Virus record (IMG/VR): IMGVR_UViG_3300035001_000009
Location: 1 to 42,189 of that record
From: a virus
Strand: one strand, 5' to 3'
DNA: 42,189 nucleotides
Each line of letters starts with the position of its first letter. Positions within the stretch are counted from its first letter, which is position 1. A program made the position numbers and the translations under genes. This document shows positions 15,973-24,664 of the stretch, piece after piece. The notes below the pieces were generated by a model. It made no database searches. It was not told the origin of the DNA and saw nothing but the letters and a program-made list of their open reading frames with translations.

Positions 15973-16467
15973 TCAGTCCTCGAAGTCGGGTGCCTCGTCG
16001 GCGGCGCCGAGCGTGACGAGGCTGTTGCCGTCGCCGACGACAGTGCCGTCGAGTCGCGTGAAGGTGCCGAACGGGCCGGTGAGTTCCTGACCCTCGGGGA
16101 TCGGGACGCCCTCGATGGTCCAACTGCCGTCCTCGTTCTGCGTGGCGCCGGGGATCGGCTCGGCGGGGAGCGCGGCGACGAGAGCGACGAGGTCGGCGTG
16201 GTTGACCCGCTTCGGCACCTCAGCGTCTTCGGGCAGCAGGGCGCGCAGTTCCGCCTTGGTGAGCGAGGTGAGGTCGATGATCGGCTCGCCGAGCGCCTCC
16301 TGGAACGGTGCCTCCACGTCGAGGTCGGCCTCGATCGTGAAGCCGTGCTGGCGAAGTGCGAGCTCGCGCTCGGGGTGCAGCGACTCGACGATCGCGACGC
16401 CGTCGGTGAAGTCGACGCCGAGGTCGTGCTGGCGGCCGAGTTCCGGGCGGGGGTGGTTGATGCGCAT
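15973..16467 (-). CDS. hypothetical head-tail region protein
   Basis: 164 aa acidic protein. The middle (about 62-100) reads IDLTSLTKAELRALLPEDA, a short helix-extended-helix motif of the HeH/Rho-N type often seen in head genes. Ends APDFED. AAGGAG lies 6 bases before ATG 16467. It is the first minus gene downstream of a reversed plus-strand gene, and their possible starts share the CATG at 16465-16468. Function unknown. Confidence 0.7.
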   Translation of the reverse strand: MRINHPRPELGRQHDLGVDFTDGVAIVESLHPERELALRQHGFTIEADLDVEAPFQEALGEPIIDLTSLTKAELRALLPEDAEVPKRVNHADLVALVAALPAEPIPGATQNEDGSWTIEGVPIPEGQELTGPFGTFTRLDGTVVGDGNSLVTLGAADEAPDFED

Positions 16468-16510
16468 GACGATCTCCTTCGACGAGGCGGCGGGCGGATA
16501 CGCTCAGATC

Positions 16511-16696
16511 GTGGACGATGTAAGCGAAGACAAGGTGTGGTTCGTGGATGACCCCGCCAAATGGGGCAGGGGCGAGATCATCAGCCGCATGCGGCTCCCG
16601 GACAACGCGATCCGGCTCCCGCAGGAACTCAACGGATCGATGGTGGTCGGCGCGGAGGATCGCATGTACGAGGTGTGGACGCCCGAAAAGGGCTGA
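16511..16696 (+). CDS. small reversed gene inside the head operon
   Basis: 61 aa from GTG 16511 (DDVSEDKVWFVDDPAKWG ... EVWTPEKG), or 76 aa from ATG 16466. It reads as a compact acidic soluble protein and has no minus-strand gene opposite it. It runs against all neighbouring head genes and ends 7 bases before a perfect 15 bp hairpin that lies between it and the convergent gene stopping at 16746. Such a layout suggests an independently expressed moron. No promoter or strong ribosome site is obvious, and no family is recognised. Confidence 0.55.
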   Translation: MDDVSEDKVWFVDDPAKWGRGEIISRMRLPDNAIRLPQELNGSMVVGAEDRMYEVWTPEKG

Positions 16697-16702
16697 GGTG
16701 GT

Positions 16703-16739
16703 GCTCCCCGCGCGACCGGGTGAGGGTCGCGCGGGGAGC
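16703..16739. terminator. strong hairpin between convergent genes in the head operon
   Basis: Perfect 15 bp arms GCTCCCCGCGCGACC (16703-16717) and its complement (16725-16739), 7-base loop. It lies between the stop of the plus-strand gene (16696) and the stop of the minus-strand gene (16746). In the minus direction it could reduce transcription from capsid into tail genes. Confidence 0.8.
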
Positions 16740-16745
16740 TTGACG

Positions 16746-17168
16746 TCACTTGACCGGCAGGTCTGCCTGGTCCTTGACGGTCTTGTCCTCGGGGTCGGTG
16801 CTGTCGTTGACGAGCGCCTTCCCTTCGGGGGTGGTGATGCCCTTGTAGGGGGTGCCGCCGGGCTTGATCGCGCCCCAGATCTCGTCCTTCGTCTTCGCCT
16901 CGCCGATGTCGATCTTGTGATCGCCGGCGTACGCGAGGAGCTCATCCTTCTTCCACTTGTCGGAAGGATCGCCGAGGGGGTACTTCGCATCCGGGTTCCC
17001 GGGCTGCTCGGCCGGCTCGTCGCCGACTCCGTATCCCTGGCGCTCGAAGTACGCGATCGCGGCCTCGTTGTCGGTCTTGCCGACACCGTCCACGAAATGC
17101 ACGCCGACGACGAGGCCGGTGAAGGACTCGACGGGCGACTTGATCGTCTTCACGCTGGTCTTTGCCAT
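16746..17168 (-). CDS. hypothetical head protein with SAP/HeH-like motif
   Basis: 140 aa. Residues 70-104 (SDKWKKDELLAYAGDHKIDI, then KTKDEIWGAI) form a helix-extended-helix motif of the SAP/HeH type, often found in proteins encoded just after the capsid gene. The N-terminus SVKTIKSPVESFTGLVVGV could be a small beta domain. Decoration or head-completion role possible, not shown. Good site GGAGAT before the start. Confidence 0.65.
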   Translation of the reverse strand: MAKTSVKTIKSPVESFTGLVVGVHFVDGVGKTDNEAAIAYFERQGYGVGDEPAEQPGNPDAKYPLGDPSDKWKKDELLAYAGDHKIDIGEAKTKDEIWGAIKPGGTPYKGITTPEGKALVNDSTDPEDKTVKDQADLPVK

Positions 17169-17180
17169 GATCGGATCTCC

Positions 17181-18191
17181 TTACTGGACCCGGACGTTGC
17201 GGAGAACCGCAGCGGCCTTGGTCTTCTTGAGGGCGACGGCGACGGGACCCATCTCGACCTCGCCCGTCTTCACCGCACCGGAGGTGGAGAAGTCGGGCAT
17301 CCAGGTCTGAATGACCTGGCCGCCGACGGTGGAGACGCCGTGGAAGCCGTCGATACCGACGCGGTAGGCGTACAGGTCGGTCAGGCCCGTGGTGGACACA
17401 GTCGCGACCGTGCGCGTGACGATCGGGATGATCGGGTTGTTGGTCCCGGGCTTGGAACCCGGGTCCAGGAACGCGATGTTCCCGTACATCTCCCGCGTGA
17501 CCGGAACCTTCTGCTCGAGGTCTGCGAACAGGCCCTCGACCGGGTTGCGGGTGTACATCCCGGCGCGACGAGCCGCGGCACGCACGCGGGCCAGGGCTCG
17601 CTTGTTGCCGAGGATGACCGACGGTGCACCGTCCAGGTAGGCGAGGAACTCGTCGATCGCGTCGAGCGCCTTGTGCTCGGCACGAGGGTTCGTGTCGAAG
17701 TCGCGCCAGTCGGTGACGACGCCGGTGCCGACCTCTGTCGACGTGCCGGTGAGCGCCTTGTCCAGACCGTCGAAGCCGTTGGCGTCGACGGCGGTGTCGC
17801 CGTTGATGACGGCGTCCTGGAACTTCGTGGTCGTCGCCTTGATGGTCTGCAGCATGTTCAGCGCGATGCTGCCCGATGCGGCGGGACCGATCTTGGCGAG
17901 CACGCGGTCGATCTCGAAGGAGCCACCGAGGGGAGCCAGGGTGACGGAGTGCTTCGTGGTCGTGACGTGCTCGGGCGTGTACTCCGTGTTGTAGGCACGG
18001 AACGCGGCGTTGCGCTGCGTCTCGAGACGGCGGTAGCCGTAGTCGAGGGTGGCGCCGCCGCCGACGGGGTTGACGACGTCTTCGAAGATCAGGGTGTCGA
18101 AGATCGCCGTTTCCTTGCGGAACTCGTCGATCACGGCCACATCGAGATCCTCGACGGCGTTCTTCTTACTCTCAACGAGGGTAACGGGCAT
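17181..18191 (-). CDS. major capsid protein
   Basis: 336 aa, the size of HK97-fold shell proteins without a long fused scaffold. Contains FRKETAIFDTLIFEDVV near the N-terminus, a GGSFEIDRVLAKIGP strand-helix and the A-domain-like VILGNKRALARVRAAARRAG helix. Immediately follows a scaffold-like gene, which fits. Clean AAGGGAGAT site before ATG. No protease gene is recognised nearby. Confidence 0.88.
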   Translation of the reverse strand: MPVTLVESKKNAVEDLDVAVIDEFRKETAIFDTLIFEDVVNPVGGGATLDYGYRRLETQRNAAFRAYNTEYTPEHVTTTKHSVTLAPLGGSFEIDRVLAKIGPAASGSIALNMLQTIKATTTKFQDAVINGDTAVDANGFDGLDKALTGTSTEVGTGVVTDWRDFDTNPRAEHKALDAIDEFLAYLDGAPSVILGNKRALARVRAAARRAGMYTRNPVEGLFADLEQKVPVTREMYGNIAFLDPGSKPGTNNPIIPIVTRTVATVSTTGLTDLYAYRVGIDGFHGVSTVGGQVIQTWMPDFSTSGAVKTGEVEMGPVAVALKKTKAAAVLRNVRVQ

Positions 18192-18213
18192 GATTCATCT
18201 CCCTTCCGGGGAG

Positions 18214-18906
18214 CTAGCCCTGCATCCGCGCCGCGACGGCGCCCTGCAGAGACGGGGTGGATGTGGTGCGGGATCCGCCCTGATGCCCGCCACCGCTTGT
18301 GCCGGGGAGAGTGGGTCCTGCCTTGAACGCCGAGTTCCTCTCGAGCGCGTCTGTGATCGCCTTCTTCACGTCGTCCTCCTTGGAGAGGTCGACGTCGGCG
18401 AAGGTCTTCATGAAGCTGCTGGAGTCCAGCAGCAGGTCGGGGCGGGCACCGAACTTCGGTGCGTTGAGGAGCAGCGCCTTCTCGCGGTTCAGCGCGTCGC
18501 GCTCAGCGGCGACCGCGTCGCGCTCCTGCTCGGCCTTCTCGGCTGCGAGCCGGTGGCCCTTCGACTCCTCGCGAAGCTCACGCACGTACTCGTCCGGGTC
18601 GCCCTTGTACTGGACCGGGGCGGGAGCGGGCGGAGCAGCCGGGGCCGCAGGAGCGGGTGCGGGAGCCACGGGGGCAGGTGCCGGAGCGGCGGGTGCGGGC
18701 TGTGCGGGTGCCGCCGGTGCTGCTGGGGCCGCAGGAGCGGGTGCAGCAGGAGCCGGAGCAGCCGGCGCGGGTGCAGCTGGCGGCGCTCCTGCGGGGTCGT
18801 CAGCGAAGCGGATGCCGCGCAGCTGGAACAGCGTCGGGCCGATCTGGGCCATGCCGTCGCGGTTGATCGCGACGGGGTGGCGGTGCTTCGTGGGTGTTGC
18901 GGACAT
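18214..18906 (-). CDS. capsid scaffolding protein
   Basis: 230 aa. Short N-terminal region, then about 60 residues of Ala/Pro repeats (about 41-98, tandem PAAPA units), then a coiled-coil (about 105-150, EERDAV-type heptads in AEKAEQERDAVAAERDALN) and a C-terminal Gly/Ser-rich tail with a basic end. Acidic coiled-coil plus position before the capsid gene identify a scaffold. ATG 18906 chosen because AGGAGG lies 6 bases upstream. The Ala/Pro tract is repetitive at DNA level (about 18610-18785) and may vary in length between relatives. Confidence 0.82.
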   Translation of the reverse strand: MSATPTKHRHPVAINRDGMAQIGPTLFQLRGIRFADDPAGAPPAAPAPAAPAPAAPAPAAPAAPAAPAQPAPAAPAPAPVAPAPAPAAPAAPPAPAPVQYKGDPDEYVRELREESKGHRLAAEKAEQERDAVAAERDALNREKALLLNAPKFGARPDLLLDSSSFMKTFADVDLSKEDDVKKAITDALERNSAFKAGPTLPGTSGGGHQGGSRTTSTPSLQGAVAARMQG

Positions 18907-19281
18907 GCTGAGCCTCCTGCTCATTGGTTTCCCTCGCACCCTGCGCGCGAGGAGAAGTGAGACCGTGCCGTCGACGTGCAGGGCCGACGACGGCACGGAG
19001 AATGTGGGAAGGGCGCCGAGTTAGTCGGCGACGCCCTGAAAAGCACGGCCGACGCGTGCGCGCACAGAGGCCGGAAACGCGATGTTCCCTAGGCCAGGTG
19101 GGACCCCGACGTCGTCTTACGGATCCGATTGAGTCGCCCCACCTGGGAGCATGTGCGTGGTGTGATCCCGGCAAGGGCAGGTCCAGCTGGCGGAGAAAGG
19201 TAACCGCTTCGTGAGTGGCCTTCACGTGGAGGAGCCCAATGAGCAAGCAGGCGTGTTGACCCCTGCCGGGATGGTCTGTGT
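18907..19281 (-). other. 375 bp structured stretch without a convincing gene
   Basis: Frames here are Arg/His-rich shadows without ribosome sites. On the other hand several inverted repeats are present: 19264-19272 with 19165-19173 (ATCCCGGCA), 19094-19102 with 19138-19146 (CCAGGTGGG), 19210-19214 with 19222-19226, 19010-19037 (bulged) and 18965-18973 with 18988-18996 (GTGCCGTCG). It lies between the MuF-like and scaffold genes in an operon that is otherwise tightly packed. It may be a structured RNA element, a processing site or the remnant of an excised gene. No tRNA is seen. Confidence 0.5.
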
Positions 19282-20538
19282 TCAGCGGCCGTCGGCGAAG
19301 CCCAGCTGCTCGCGGTACGACTGACGATTGCGGCCGGTCTCGCGGATGAACTCCCGCATCTCGACCTGAGCGTCGCGCACATCGGCGGCGGCCCTGGCGC
19401 GGTCGGTGTCGTTCATCGCGGACACCTCACGGCGTTTCGCTGACCGGATCTCCCGCTCGAGCGCACGCTGGCGGGCACGTTCCTTCTCGGCGGCCTCGTC
19501 GTACGTGGTGTCGTCCTGCGGGACGGTGAGGCCGGGGGAGTAGGCGACGAGCCTGCACCGGCAGTTCGGGTGGTTCCAGCCTGCGGCGCGTGCTTCCTCG
19601 ACAGTCGCGGCGACGTTCACCGTGACCGTGGTGTCGCCGGTCGCGTGCGGGATGCTGCGAGGCCCTGCAGGTGAGCCGTCGGTGGAGAGGATCTTCCCGG
19701 CCCAGGCCGCGCACTTCCGGCACGAGTCCAGGCCACGGACGACGGTGACGAGGTTGAACCCGGACTGCTGCATTCGCCACGTGCCGGCGTCGTTGAACGC
19801 CCGGTTGACCGTGGTGCGTCCTGCCATTTCGGCGTACGCGCCGATCGTCCAGCGACGGTCGGACCTGTCGACGAACCCGGTGATCCCCTCGGACAGGAAC
19901 CGCTGCACCGCCTGAGCCTGCTGGATACGCGACGTCGTGACGCCGAGGAGCGTATTCGGCGAGTGGAGGGCCATGATCCGCTGGTAGGCGTCCTGCGGGT
20001 ACCGGGTGAGGCGCTGGTTCAGCACTTCGAGGCGGGACTCCAGCGACAGGGCCACCATGGCGACAGCCTGCGACGCGGATCCGGTGAGCGTGGTTGCGGA
20101 GATCGCGACGGGGGAGCCGAGGAACGTCAGCGGGACGACCGTCTGCGCCTGCCGTTCAGCGAACCCGAGCCACGCGGCGGCGGCAGCTTCACCCTCGCGG
20201 GCGGCGATACCGATCACGTACTCGGCCATCTCCCGCGGGCGAAGGTCCGACACGATGCGGACAGCGGCGGCCTGCAGTTCCCGGAGCGACTTCGCACGGT
20301 GCCCGTTGAGCTCGGCGAGGATCCGGTTCTGCCGACGCCGCTCGGCGACCGTCATGCCGCCACCAGCGGGAGCCTCGGGCAGCTGCGAGGCGAGCGCCAT
20401 GTCGCGGATCGCCCGCTCGGCGACCTCACGGATCAGCGCGTCTTCAGCGTCGCGGTACCGTCCAGCGATATACCGCGAGAGGTCCTCGACGAGTTCCTCG
20501 ACCGACTCGCGCTCAGGGTTCGGGACGAACACGGCCAT
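19282..20538 (-). CDS. MuF-like minor capsid protein
   Basis: 418 aa. The C-terminal half has the phage minor-capsid motif set: LDSCRKCAAWAGKIL (about 298-312) and WNHPNCRCRLV (about 347-357), which identify the MuF / minor capsid 2 group. N-terminal 250 residues are helical. These proteins are packaged inside the head and lie next to the portal gene. Downstream of it the coding stops and the structured gap begins. Start 20538 (MAVFVPNPERESVEE) is chosen; the frame upstream is shadow. Confidence 0.85.
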   Translation of the reverse strand: MAVFVPNPERESVEELVEDLSRYIAGRYRDAEDALIREVAERAIRDMALASQLPEAPAGGGMTVAERRRQNRILAELNGHRAKSLRELQAAAVRIVSDLRPREMAEYVIGIAAREGEAAAAAWLGFAERQAQTVVPLTFLGSPVAISATTLTGSASQAVAMVALSLESRLEVLNQRLTRYPQDAYQRIMALHSPNTLLGVTTSRIQQAQAVQRFLSEGITGFVDRSDRRWTIGAYAEMAGRTTVNRAFNDAGTWRMQQSGFNLVTVVRGLDSCRKCAAWAGKILSTDGSPAGPRSIPHATGDTTVTVNVAATVEEARAAGWNHPNCRCRLVAYSPGLTVPQDDTTYDEAAEKERARQRALEREIRSAKRREVSAMNDTDRARAAADVRDAQVEMREFIRETGRNRQSYREQLGFADGR

Positions 20539-20561
20539 GACGGGCCCCCGATCTGACTCTC

Positions 20562-20774
20562 CTACGTGGAGGGCTCGAACGATCGCGGAGGGTGGCCGGT
20601 GAGCATCTGGACCTCGCTGTGGCCGAAACCGCCACGCTCGGCGATGCGTTCCGCGCTCTGACGCGTCCCGTACCTCGCGGCGTATGCCGCCCACACTTCG
20701 AGGTGTTCAGCCCACGCGATCGTGCCCTTCGCCCCGACACCCTTCTCCGCCTGGAGGGGAGCACGCGACGGCAT
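20562..20774 (-). CDS. small hypothetical protein in portal region
   Basis: 70 aa, begins MPSRAPLQAEKGVGAKGTIAW, helical middle (HLEVWAAYAARYGTRQSAERIAE in part). The region TRQSAERIAERGGFGHSEVQML could be a small helix-turn-helix. TGATG overlap with the preceding small membrane protein. Unknown function; frequent kind of spacer gene between portal and minor capsid genes. Confidence 0.65.
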   Translation of the reverse strand: MPSRAPLQAEKGVGAKGTIAWAEHLEVWAAYAARYGTRQSAERIAERGGFGHSEVQMLTGHPPRSFEPST

Positions 20775-20926
20775 CAGCGCGTCTCCTCGCTTAGGTCGGT
20801 CAGGTCGCCGAAGTAGCCGGCCATGACGCGGTAGAGCATCACGCACACCCACACGACCGAGGCGACGCACAGCACGACGAGGCCGAGCAGGAAGCCGCCG
20901 ATGAGGAGGACGTTCACGAGGTCCAC
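20774..20926 (-). CDS. small single-helix membrane protein
   Basis: 50 aa: MDLVNVLLIG then a strongly hydrophobic helix to about residue 35, followed by an acidic tail ending LSEETR. GTG 20926 has GGAGGT 5 bases upstream and lies one base after the portal stop; the stop overlaps the next ATG. A membrane protein in the head gene block is unexpected and its role is unknown. Confidence 0.65.
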   Translation of the reverse strand: MDLVNVLLIGGFLLGLVVLCVASVVWVCVMLYRVMAGYFGDLTDLSEETR

Positions 20927-20927
20927 G

Positions 20928-22508
20928 TCACACCTCCGCGTCGGGGTCTTCCGGGTCGGGCGGGTCGTCGCCGTCGAAGGTGGTCGGGTCGGGAGCGTTG
21001 CGCTCCAGCCGGATCGCCTTCACCTCGTCGAGGATCTGCTGGTCCTCCCAATCGGGGTTGGCCCGGCGCACCTTCTGCTCGAGCGAGATCGCCGCAGCAG
21101 TGTCGAGGAGCGTCAGCGTGCGGGCCAGCTTCTCCGGGTCCTCCTGCGACACGTCGGGGAAGATCACTGTCGGCTGGTCGAACCGGCCGCCACCCTTGCC
21201 CGGGAACACGGCGCCATCGATCTCCAACGCCACGGATGCGGCACGGGAGATCGCGACACGATCCTGCAGGATCTTCTTGTCCCGGGTGCGCTCAGACGCC
21301 TTGTCCTTCGCGTCGACCTCGGTCGCGGTCTGCTGCGCCTGACCGGCGTAGTCACCCCACGCGGACTGGGAGAACCCGGCCTTGCGGAGGATCTCCCGGT
21401 AGATGCCGAACGCGGTCTTCTCGTGCTCCTCGACACGGATGTCGAACTGCACCTTGTCGAACGCGACCTTCCCGGGCTCGCCGGGCATGTTCAGGCCAGC
21501 GAAGATCTCGCGGCCGCTGTCGAATGACGCACCCTGTCCGATGAGGCCGTAGTCGAGGGCCGCTTCGGGGACGAGGATCTTTCCGGCGCCGAGGCGCAGG
21601 TCACGCATCCACGAGGAGAACGTCTCATCAAGCCAGTCGAACAGGGGGTGCAGCTGGGCGAAGTCGGAGCGGCCCGTGTTCGCGAGCACGCCCTTCTTCC
21701 TCCATGCTGCCGTCGGAATGTTCTTGTTGTACACGGCAGTGAGGCGGTCGATGCCCGTGAGGATGCGAGAGTCAGCGTCGACGACAGCGGCGTACGTCAG
21801 CGTCTCCGGGATCTCGGTCAGCGGCACACGGCGGCCGAGGTTGTTCTCGGACCCGGCGTACAGGGCGTGTTCGATCGCTCCGACGACGTGGTGCTCGAGG
21901 TGCCGGTAGTAGATCGACCCCTTCACGTACTCGGACCACATCGTGCACTCGACCATCCGGCCGGAACGGAAGACCGGGATGATCACGTCGGCGGCGGACG
22001 GTTCCAGCCAGGCATGCTCAGCGACCTCGGTGTCCCAACGGACCACGAGGGCGGTCGCGCCGAGAGCAGACTTGAGCTCGCCCATCTGGTTGAACGTGGC
22101 GTGAGCTTCGTCACCGTTCGCGATCAGGTCGAGACGCGTCTGCGCCTTCCCATCACGACGGAGAGTCTTCTCGTTCGGGGACTCGAGGCGCACCTCGGGC
22201 GGCTCAGCGAACACGAGATCCGATGCGAGGGTGGCGAGGTCCGCCGGGGCCGGGACGTGCAGCCGTGCGCGGTTCTCACCGGCCGGGACCGGACGGCCCC
22301 AGAACATGCGGGACGCGGCACCGACGAGACCGCCCTGCATCGGCTGGCCGTTGCGGACGTGCGTCGTCCGGGTCTTCTCCGTGTTGCCGTACATCTTCGC
22401 GAGAGCGGCGGTGTCGCCCGTGTACCAGGCATCGTTCTCCGCGAACGCCTTGTACGCGAAGTCCCACGGGGCGGGAAGCCAGGCGGTGTTCGGTTCGGGG
22501 ATCGGCAT
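20928..22508 (-). CDS. portal protein
   Basis: 526 aa, typical portal length. Features of the SPP1 gp6-like group: N-terminal WDFAYKAFAENDAWYTGD, a long stem/clip region with DWLDETFSSWMRDLRLGAGK, the wing motif IYREILRKAGFSQSAWGDY (about 392-410) and an acidic tail DGDDPPDPEDPDAE. It forms the dodecameric ring at one head vertex and lies after the terminase genes. Confidence 0.92.
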   Translation of the reverse strand: MPIPEPNTAWLPAPWDFAYKAFAENDAWYTGDTAALAKMYGNTEKTRTTHVRNGQPMQGGLVGAASRMFWGRPVPAGENRARLHVPAPADLATLASDLVFAEPPEVRLESPNEKTLRRDGKAQTRLDLIANGDEAHATFNQMGELKSALGATALVVRWDTEVAEHAWLEPSAADVIIPVFRSGRMVECTMWSEYVKGSIYYRHLEHHVVGAIEHALYAGSENNLGRRVPLTEIPETLTYAAVVDADSRILTGIDRLTAVYNKNIPTAAWRKKGVLANTGRSDFAQLHPLFDWLDETFSSWMRDLRLGAGKILVPEAALDYGLIGQGASFDSGREIFAGLNMPGEPGKVAFDKVQFDIRVEEHEKTAFGIYREILRKAGFSQSAWGDYAGQAQQTATEVDAKDKASERTRDKKILQDRVAISRAASVALEIDGAVFPGKGGGRFDQPTVIFPDVSQEDPEKLARTLTLLDTAAAISLEQKVRRANPDWEDQQILDEVKAIRLERNAPDPTTFDGDDPPDPEDPDAEV

Positions 22509-22537
22509 GCGTGACCCCTCTCAGGCGTCGGTCTGGG

Positions 22538-22840
22538 TCACCACTTGGCGACGATGCGGTAACCGGTGACGACGGGGTCGCGCTGACCCTGCTCGATCGG
22601 GGTGACTTCGACGGTCGCCTGTTCCGGGAGGTCCCGGAGGAGGGCGAGCAGAGTAGCCCGAGGGATCGGGGCGGGCGTGCTGACCTTCGCCGTGTGCTCG
22701 ATGGACGCAGCGGGCGAGGGCAGGTCAGGGTGGAGGACTCGCGGCGGGCAAGTCGTACCGGGGCTGTGAGTGCCACCGCAGTTGCGGCAGTGACGGCCCG
22801 CACGTTCGTCGTCGAGCCAGTCCATCTGCTCCGTGGTCAC
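22538..22840 (-). CDS. small zinc-ribbon protein between terminase and portal
   Basis: 100 aa. CRNCGGTHSPGTTC (about residues 18-31) is a zinc knuckle; the C-terminal half LLALLRDLPEQATVEVTPIE is alpha/beta. GTG 22840 is chosen because GGAGGT lies 5 bases upstream and the large terminase stops 15 bases before. Unknown function. Confidence 0.68.
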   Translation of the reverse strand: MTTEQMDWLDDERAGRHCRNCGGTHSPGTTCPPRVLHPDLPSPAASIEHTAKVSTPAPIPRATLLALLRDLPEQATVEVTPIEQGQRDPVVTGYRIVAKW

Positions 22841-22854
22841 GCTGCACCTCCGCG

Positions 22855-24171
22855 TCAGGCCGCGAGCTGCGGCCTCCAGTAGTTCTCGGTCGAGTGGGTG
22901 ATGTACCGGCCGCCATCGAGCGAGTGGTCGTTCTCCTTCACCACGACGTCCTCGCCGGCGTCGGTCGCCTTCGCGTCCCACCGGTACTCGGTGACTTCCT
23001 CGATCCAGCCTTCGCACCGGTCGGTGACGATCATGTCGTCGTTGTCGAGGAGGTTCGCGACGGTCTTGATCCCGGGGAGGACATCGTTCACGGCGGGCCA
23101 GGGGGACAGGCCGGTGCCGCGAAGGTCCTGCTGCATCTGCATGTGCATGGAAGCAGCTGCCGGGTCGAGCATCAGGAACCGGGGGGCGATGGTCAGCGGG
23201 TACGGGGTGTGATCCTCAGGCAGCCAGGCGCGGAACCGCTGAGACAGTGCGGCGTCGGTGAGACGCTGGTCGCCGTGGTCCTTCGGGTTGTACCGCCACT
23301 CGTCCATCATCACGAGGCGAGAGTGCGGGACGGTGCGCCCGTGGCGGTCGACCTTCGTCTCGTCGGTCACGCCGAGCAAAAGCGCCGCGGTCGTGTTCGT
23401 CGTGCCGTAGTCCATCCCGATACCCATGACGTCGCGCAGGCGAGGCATGTCGTCGAAGCGGATCACGTGACGTTCCGGGTCCCACATCGGGTACACGGCG
23501 CCCTCAGCGTTCGTCCACTCGCCACGGATCATCCGGTCGTAGAAGACGCCGGAGAAGGACCGCTCCATGTCGGCGACATACTCGGCCGGCAGGTTCGGGT
23601 TGTCCTTCATCGTGAAGTGGAAGCTGACGAGGTTCTTCGCCGCGCCGGGGACAATCCAGTTCTTCCGGATCCAGTGGTTCCGGGATGCCGGGTTCATCGT
23701 CGCGAGCAGGCGGGCACCCTCGACGCGGAGACGGGAGACGAGCATGTTCCAGAACGCCTCAGGCAACAGTGCCGCCTCGTCGACATACGCGAGCGCGATC
23801 GTCGAACCCTGAATGCGACCGACAGCCTCAGCGTTGTGCGCACCGATGACCATGACCTCGCGTCCGAGGATCCGCGCCGACGATGCACCGGGCGTGTAGT
23901 GGATCTGCGAGGAGATCACGGTTCCGAAGATCGCCGTGTTCTGGAACAGCACGAACACGTTCTGGTAGACGGTCGTCATCGTCCGTCCGACGATCACGAT
24001 GATCCCCGTACGGGGCGCGATGCGTATGGCCAGCAGGAACGCCCACAGGCTGATCACGGTCTTTCCCGACGACACGGCACCGAACCACAGCGCGAGCTTG
24101 AACTTCATCGCGTCGACAAGGGACAGGATCTGCGCGCGGGATGCGGACCGCTCGATCTCGTCAAGCCTCAT
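22855..24171 (-). CDS. terL: terminase large subunit
   Basis: 438 aa. Walker A GAVSSGKT (31-38), Walker B LAYVDEA (127-133), a coupling segment ATMNPASRNHW (157-167), and a C-terminal RNase H-like nuclease beginning IGMDYGTTNT (Asp254) with a later Asp in RFLMLDPAA. This is the PBSX/T4-type packaging motor, which cuts concatemers and pumps DNA through the portal. Overlaps the small subunit by 11 bases. Confidence 0.93.
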   Translation of the reverse strand: MRLDEIERSASRAQILSLVDAMKFKLALWFGAVSSGKTVISLWAFLLAIRIAPRTGIIVIVGRTMTTVYQNVFVLFQNTAIFGTVISSQIHYTPGASSARILGREVMVIGAHNAEAVGRIQGSTIALAYVDEAALLPEAFWNMLVSRLRVEGARLLATMNPASRNHWIRKNWIVPGAAKNLVSFHFTMKDNPNLPAEYVADMERSFSGVFYDRMIRGEWTNAEGAVYPMWDPERHVIRFDDMPRLRDVMGIGMDYGTTNTTAALLLGVTDETKVDRHGRTVPHSRLVMMDEWRYNPKDHGDQRLTDAALSQRFRAWLPEDHTPYPLTIAPRFLMLDPAAASMHMQMQQDLRGTGLSPWPAVNDVLPGIKTVANLLDNDDMIVTDRCEGWIEEVTEYRWDAKATDAGEDVVVKENDHSLDGGRYITHSTENYWRPQLAA

Positions 24172-24664
24172 TCGGTGTCTCGCCTCGGTATATGTCCGCT
24201 GCTGCCCGGAATCCCTCGGCGAGCGTGTCGAGAACGCCGACAGCCTGCTCCAGGCCAGTGTCCGACTTCTCCACGATGCGGGTCAGCTTGTCGAACGTGA
24301 TCCCCGCCGTCGTGATGATGTTCCGGCGCACCTCCACCGGGGCAGAGTCCAGCACGCGGGACTCGAACGTGTTGTCCTTCCCGCCGAAGTTGTACACCTC
24401 GTACGGGCCATCGATCACATCGAGCATCGCCTCCGACGCCGCGAGCATCTTCTCCGCCAGACGGATACGCCCGGCAGCGAGGTCGACCTGACGGGCCTCG
24501 GTCGCCTGTTTCGTCTCTGACCGGTCAAAGGTAAGACCCTCGGCGCGGCAGATGTTGGTGACGGATCCGGCGCTGATGCCGACGCGGCGGGCGATTTCGT
24601 TGCGTGCGATGCCTTCGGCGTGTAGTGCGAGCACTTGGGTTTTCTGGTCTTCGGATATCGCCAC
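24161..24664 (-). CDS. terS: terminase small subunit
   Basis: 167 aa. N-terminal helix-turn-helix (residues 17-39, GIARNEIARRVGISAGSVTN) followed by long helices (about 52-130). Size, HTH and position before the large subunit fit the DNA-recognition subunit of the packaging enzyme. GTG start at 24664 with GAGGTG about 7-8 bases upstream. It is the first gene of the late operon. Confidence 0.85.
   Translation of the reverse strand: MAISEDQKTQVLALHAEGIARNEIARRVGISAGSVTNICRAEGLTFDRSETKQATEARQVDLAAGRIRLAEKMLAASEAMLDVIDGPYEVYNFGGKDNTFESRVLDSAPVEVRRNIITTAGITFDKLTRIVEKSDTGLEQAVGVLDTLAEGFRAAADIYRGETPNEA

Noticed and set aside
16548-18326. 592 aa plus-strand frame opposite the capsid gene
   Set aside because: Shadow of the capsid gene in the antisense frame; it also crosses the hairpin at 16703-16739.
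18610-18785. Short tandem DNA repeats resembling a repeat array
   Set aside because: They encode the Ala/Pro linker of the scaffold; there are no fixed-length spacers, so not CRISPR.
18800-19246. 148 aa minus-strand frame across the structured gap
   Set aside because: No ribosome site, Arg/His-rich content and overlap with the well-supported scaffold start.
22894-24300. 468 aa plus-strand frame opposite the large terminase
   Set aside because: Antisense shadow; Walker motifs lie on the minus strand.
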